Positions 62,312 through 64,000 of a DNA stretch of 64,000 bases are shown in pieces. Source of the stretch: CAZGDB01 sp964524705 (GTDB lineage: Bacteria; Pseudomonadota; Gammaproteobacteria; Berkiellales; Berkiellaceae); the NCBI GenBank assembly GCA_964524705.1, contig CAZGDB010000003.1:36776-100775 (forward strand). Direction: 5' to 3'. The first letter of the stretch is position 1. Each line of letters starts with the position of its first letter. The position numbers and the translations under genes were made by a program. The notes under the pieces were generated by a model that was not told the origin of the DNA, made no database searches, and worked only from the letters and a program-made list of their open reading frames with translations.

Positions 62312-63061
62312 TTAGGATTTTTTACCAGTTTTGCTGGTGTCTTGTGCAGATTTGCCGCTTTTACCAGCTGAATCAACTTTTAACAACTCAATGTCAAAAA
62401 TCAAGGTAGCGTTAGGTCCAATGATATTACCGGCCCCACGTTCACCGTAAGCTAATTTAGCAGGAACGACTAATTCCCATTTTGCGCCTGGTTTCATTAA
62501 TTGAAGTGCTTCTAACCAGCCAGGGATTAATGCATCTAATTGGAACTGAGCAGGTTCATTACGTGCGTAAGAACTGTCAAACTCAGTACCATTAATTAAA
62601 CGACCGCGGTACTGGGTAGTCACAGTGTCTTTCAACTTAGGAGGGGTACCAGAACCTTCAGTAATAATTTTGTATTGTAAACCACTTGGTAAAGTGACTA
62701 CGCCTTCTTTTTTAGCATTTTCTTTTAGAAATGCTTCGCCTTCTGTTTTATTGGTCTCTGCCATTTTTTTTAACTCCGCTTCACGTTTTTTAGTGAGATC
62801 TTCCTGGAACTTGGTCAAGGTGTCTTTCACTTCAGTTTCATTCATTGCTTGTAAATTTCCGGATGAACCTTCTTTTACCCCTAGGGAAAAAGCATCAGTT
62901 TCAACAGGAATATTTTGTGCCTTTAAATTACGTCCAATATCGACCCCAAGGCTATAGCTGGTTTTTTCTGCATCGGAAGACAATCCAAATGCTGGAAAAC
63001 TACACGCCATTCCTAATAATCCCGCGGTCATCCATCCCATCTTTACGGTTGCTTTTTTCAT
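62312..63061 (-). CDS. mip: FKBP-type peptidyl-prolyl isomerase, Mip-like
   Basis: Periplasmic or surface proline isomerase; Mip is an infectivity factor in Legionella and Coxiella. The 249-residue protein has a signal peptide (MKKATVKMGWMTAGLLGMAC, cleavage near AFG), the N-terminal dimerisation domain (KTSYSLGVDIGRNLKAQN), a long charged connecting helix and a C-terminal FKBP domain (LPSGLQYKIITEGSG, TEFDSSY, IPGWLEALQLMKPGAKWELV, GPNATLIFDIELL). The last 20 residues are Ser/Lys/Thr-rich and unusual. Divergent from ampG. Confidence 0.93.
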   Translation of the reverse strand: MKKATVKMGWMTAGLLGMACSFPAFGLSSDAEKTSYSLGVDIGRNLKAQNIPVETDAFSLGVKEGSSGNLQAMNETEVKDTLTKFQEDLTKKREAELKKMAETNKTEGEAFLKENAKKEGVVTLPSGLQYKIITEGSGTPPKLKDTVTTQYRGRLINGTEFDSSYARNEPAQFQLDALIPGWLEALQLMKPGAKWELVVPAKLAYGERGAGNIIGPNATLIFDIELLKVDSAGKSGKSAQDTSKTGKKS

Positions 63062-63179
63062 AAATCCATCCTTAATTATCTAGAAAACTTGCTAACACAT
63101 CACAAACCAAACACTGATGTTGTCATCGAGTGTAAACTAAGTCACAATCTTTGAATAGTATAAAAATAGAACAATCCGC

Positions 63180-64000
63180 ATGTTTTCTAACAAAACCAAA
63201 CAACAAATCATCATTGCTATCATGGGATTTTCCTCTGGATTACCCTTAGCTTTATCAGCGAGCACCTTACAAGCTTGGTACACGCTATCTGGGTTAGATC
63301 TGGTCAGTTTAGGGGCATTAGGTTTAGTGGGCCAACCTTATGTTTTCAAGTTTTTATGGGCACCGCTTTTTGATCGTATTCGTCCCTCACAAAAATCTTT
63401 AAGATTGGGCTGGATTTTAGGTTTTCAGCTCACTTTGGCAATTTGGTTAGCGTTAATGGCCTTTGGAGATCCAACCACCCATCCTTGGCGTTTAGCCTTA
63501 ATGGGTTTAGGTTTAGCTTTTTGGTCTAGTTCTCAGGATATCGTCCTTGATGCTTACAAAGTAGAACAACTGAGTCCTGAGCAACGGGGCCTAGGGGCTG
63601 CTTGGTCTATGACCGGCTATCGTTTAGCCATGTTAGCCTCTGGTGGCGGGGCTTTAATCTTAGCGCAATATTGGGGTTTTCAAGGGTGCTATTTATTCTT
63701 TGCAGGACTCATGCTTGTACTCTTTGGTTGCACCCTTTTTGCAAAAGAAAACATCCCTGCAAACTGGACACCAGCACCTTCTATCAAAACAGCCTATACG
63801 GCTCCTTTAAAAGAATATCTCTCGCGTCAGTATGCTTTAGCATGGGCACTTTTTATTGTCCTCTATAAACTGGGAGATGCGTTTTCAGGAGCGATGTTAA
63901 TGCCTTTTTATTACGAGAAGTGGGCTTTACCTTAGCAGATGTGGGTATTGCAAATAAAGTCGTTGGCTTTGCTGCAACCTTAAGTGGCTTATTTATTGGA
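63180..64000 (+). pseudogene. ampG: AmpG-family muropeptide permease, frameshifted and cut by window end
   Basis: The start is a normal AmpG: SSGLPLALSASTLQAWYTLS, GQPYVFKFLWAPLFDR and LAFWSSSQDIVLDAYKVEQL, a muropeptide importer for cell-wall recycling. Frame 1 ends early at a TAG at 63933-63935 after KWALP. In the -1 frame the expected continuation goes on (LLREVGFTLADVGIANKVVG) to the window end without a stop. The switch lies in a run of five T at 63905-63909, where six would restore the frame. It is therefore a natural frameshift, an indel in the sequence, or ribosomal slippage. Confidence 0.8.

Noticed and set aside
1..64000. CRISPR array, insertion sequence, rRNA operon, or Dot/Icm secretion genes
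   Set aside because: No repeated spacer pattern, transposase, rRNA or secretion component is seen in the window.

Overview
The window looks like a chromosomal stretch of an AT-rich gammaproteobacterium with a host-associated, probably intracellular, lifestyle (Legionella/Coxiella/Berkiella-like). Housekeeping gene orders are gammaproteobacterial: lptG-lptF divergent from pepA-valS, methyltransferase-rnhA-dnaQ, yajC-secD-secF, and fabI-suhB. Interleaved with them are many large unrecognised proteins, three with clear ankyrin repeats, plus a Mip-type FKBP. This pattern is typical of bacteria that export effectors by a type IV system, but no secretion genes lie in this window, so 'effector' here is inference.

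Layout. 1-950: 3' end of ppsA. 958-4421: an SH3-like small protein and two ankyrin proteins. 4542-8301: methylcitrate genes prpB-prpC-prpD with a RhuM remnant between prpC and prpD. 8347-14651: 5'-nucleotidase and the AddA/AddB recombination nuclease. 14662-16596: glycerophosphodiesterase, a decayed MntA-HepT toxin-antitoxin locus and a small orphan protein. 16593-23769: DedA/LssY membrane protein, metQ-MFS-nhaD, dnaQ, rnhA, methyltransferase. 24052-27014: a DUF4143 ATPase, a MltD-like lytic transglycosylase and an AlkD-like glycosylase.

27020-32939 is the main accessory block: five same-strand genes of unrecognised function, two of them collinear paralogues sharing a GCSNAMIN signature. 33060-38869 is a four-gene Yej/Opp-type peptide ABC transporter. 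38937-40521 is fabI-suhB. 40518-42657 holds three orphan proteins, one with Cys-rich MG... N-terminus and a C-terminal CRVS (CaaX-like) end. 42708-45885 is secF-secD-yajC, followed by tRNA-Leu(CAA) and an RDD membrane protein.

46953-49307 is a 784-residue orphan with ankyrin-like helices and its own promoter. 49371-55907 holds lptG, lptF, pepA and valS (no holC between the last two). 56043-59795 holds small orphans, hda, and a J-domain-like/ankyrin/membrane protein with an internal duplication. 59950-64000 holds a DUF3108 protein, nfuA with two small downstream genes, mip, and an ampG copy interrupted by a one-base frameshift. Genome decay is visible at three places: RhuM, MntA-HepT and ampG.
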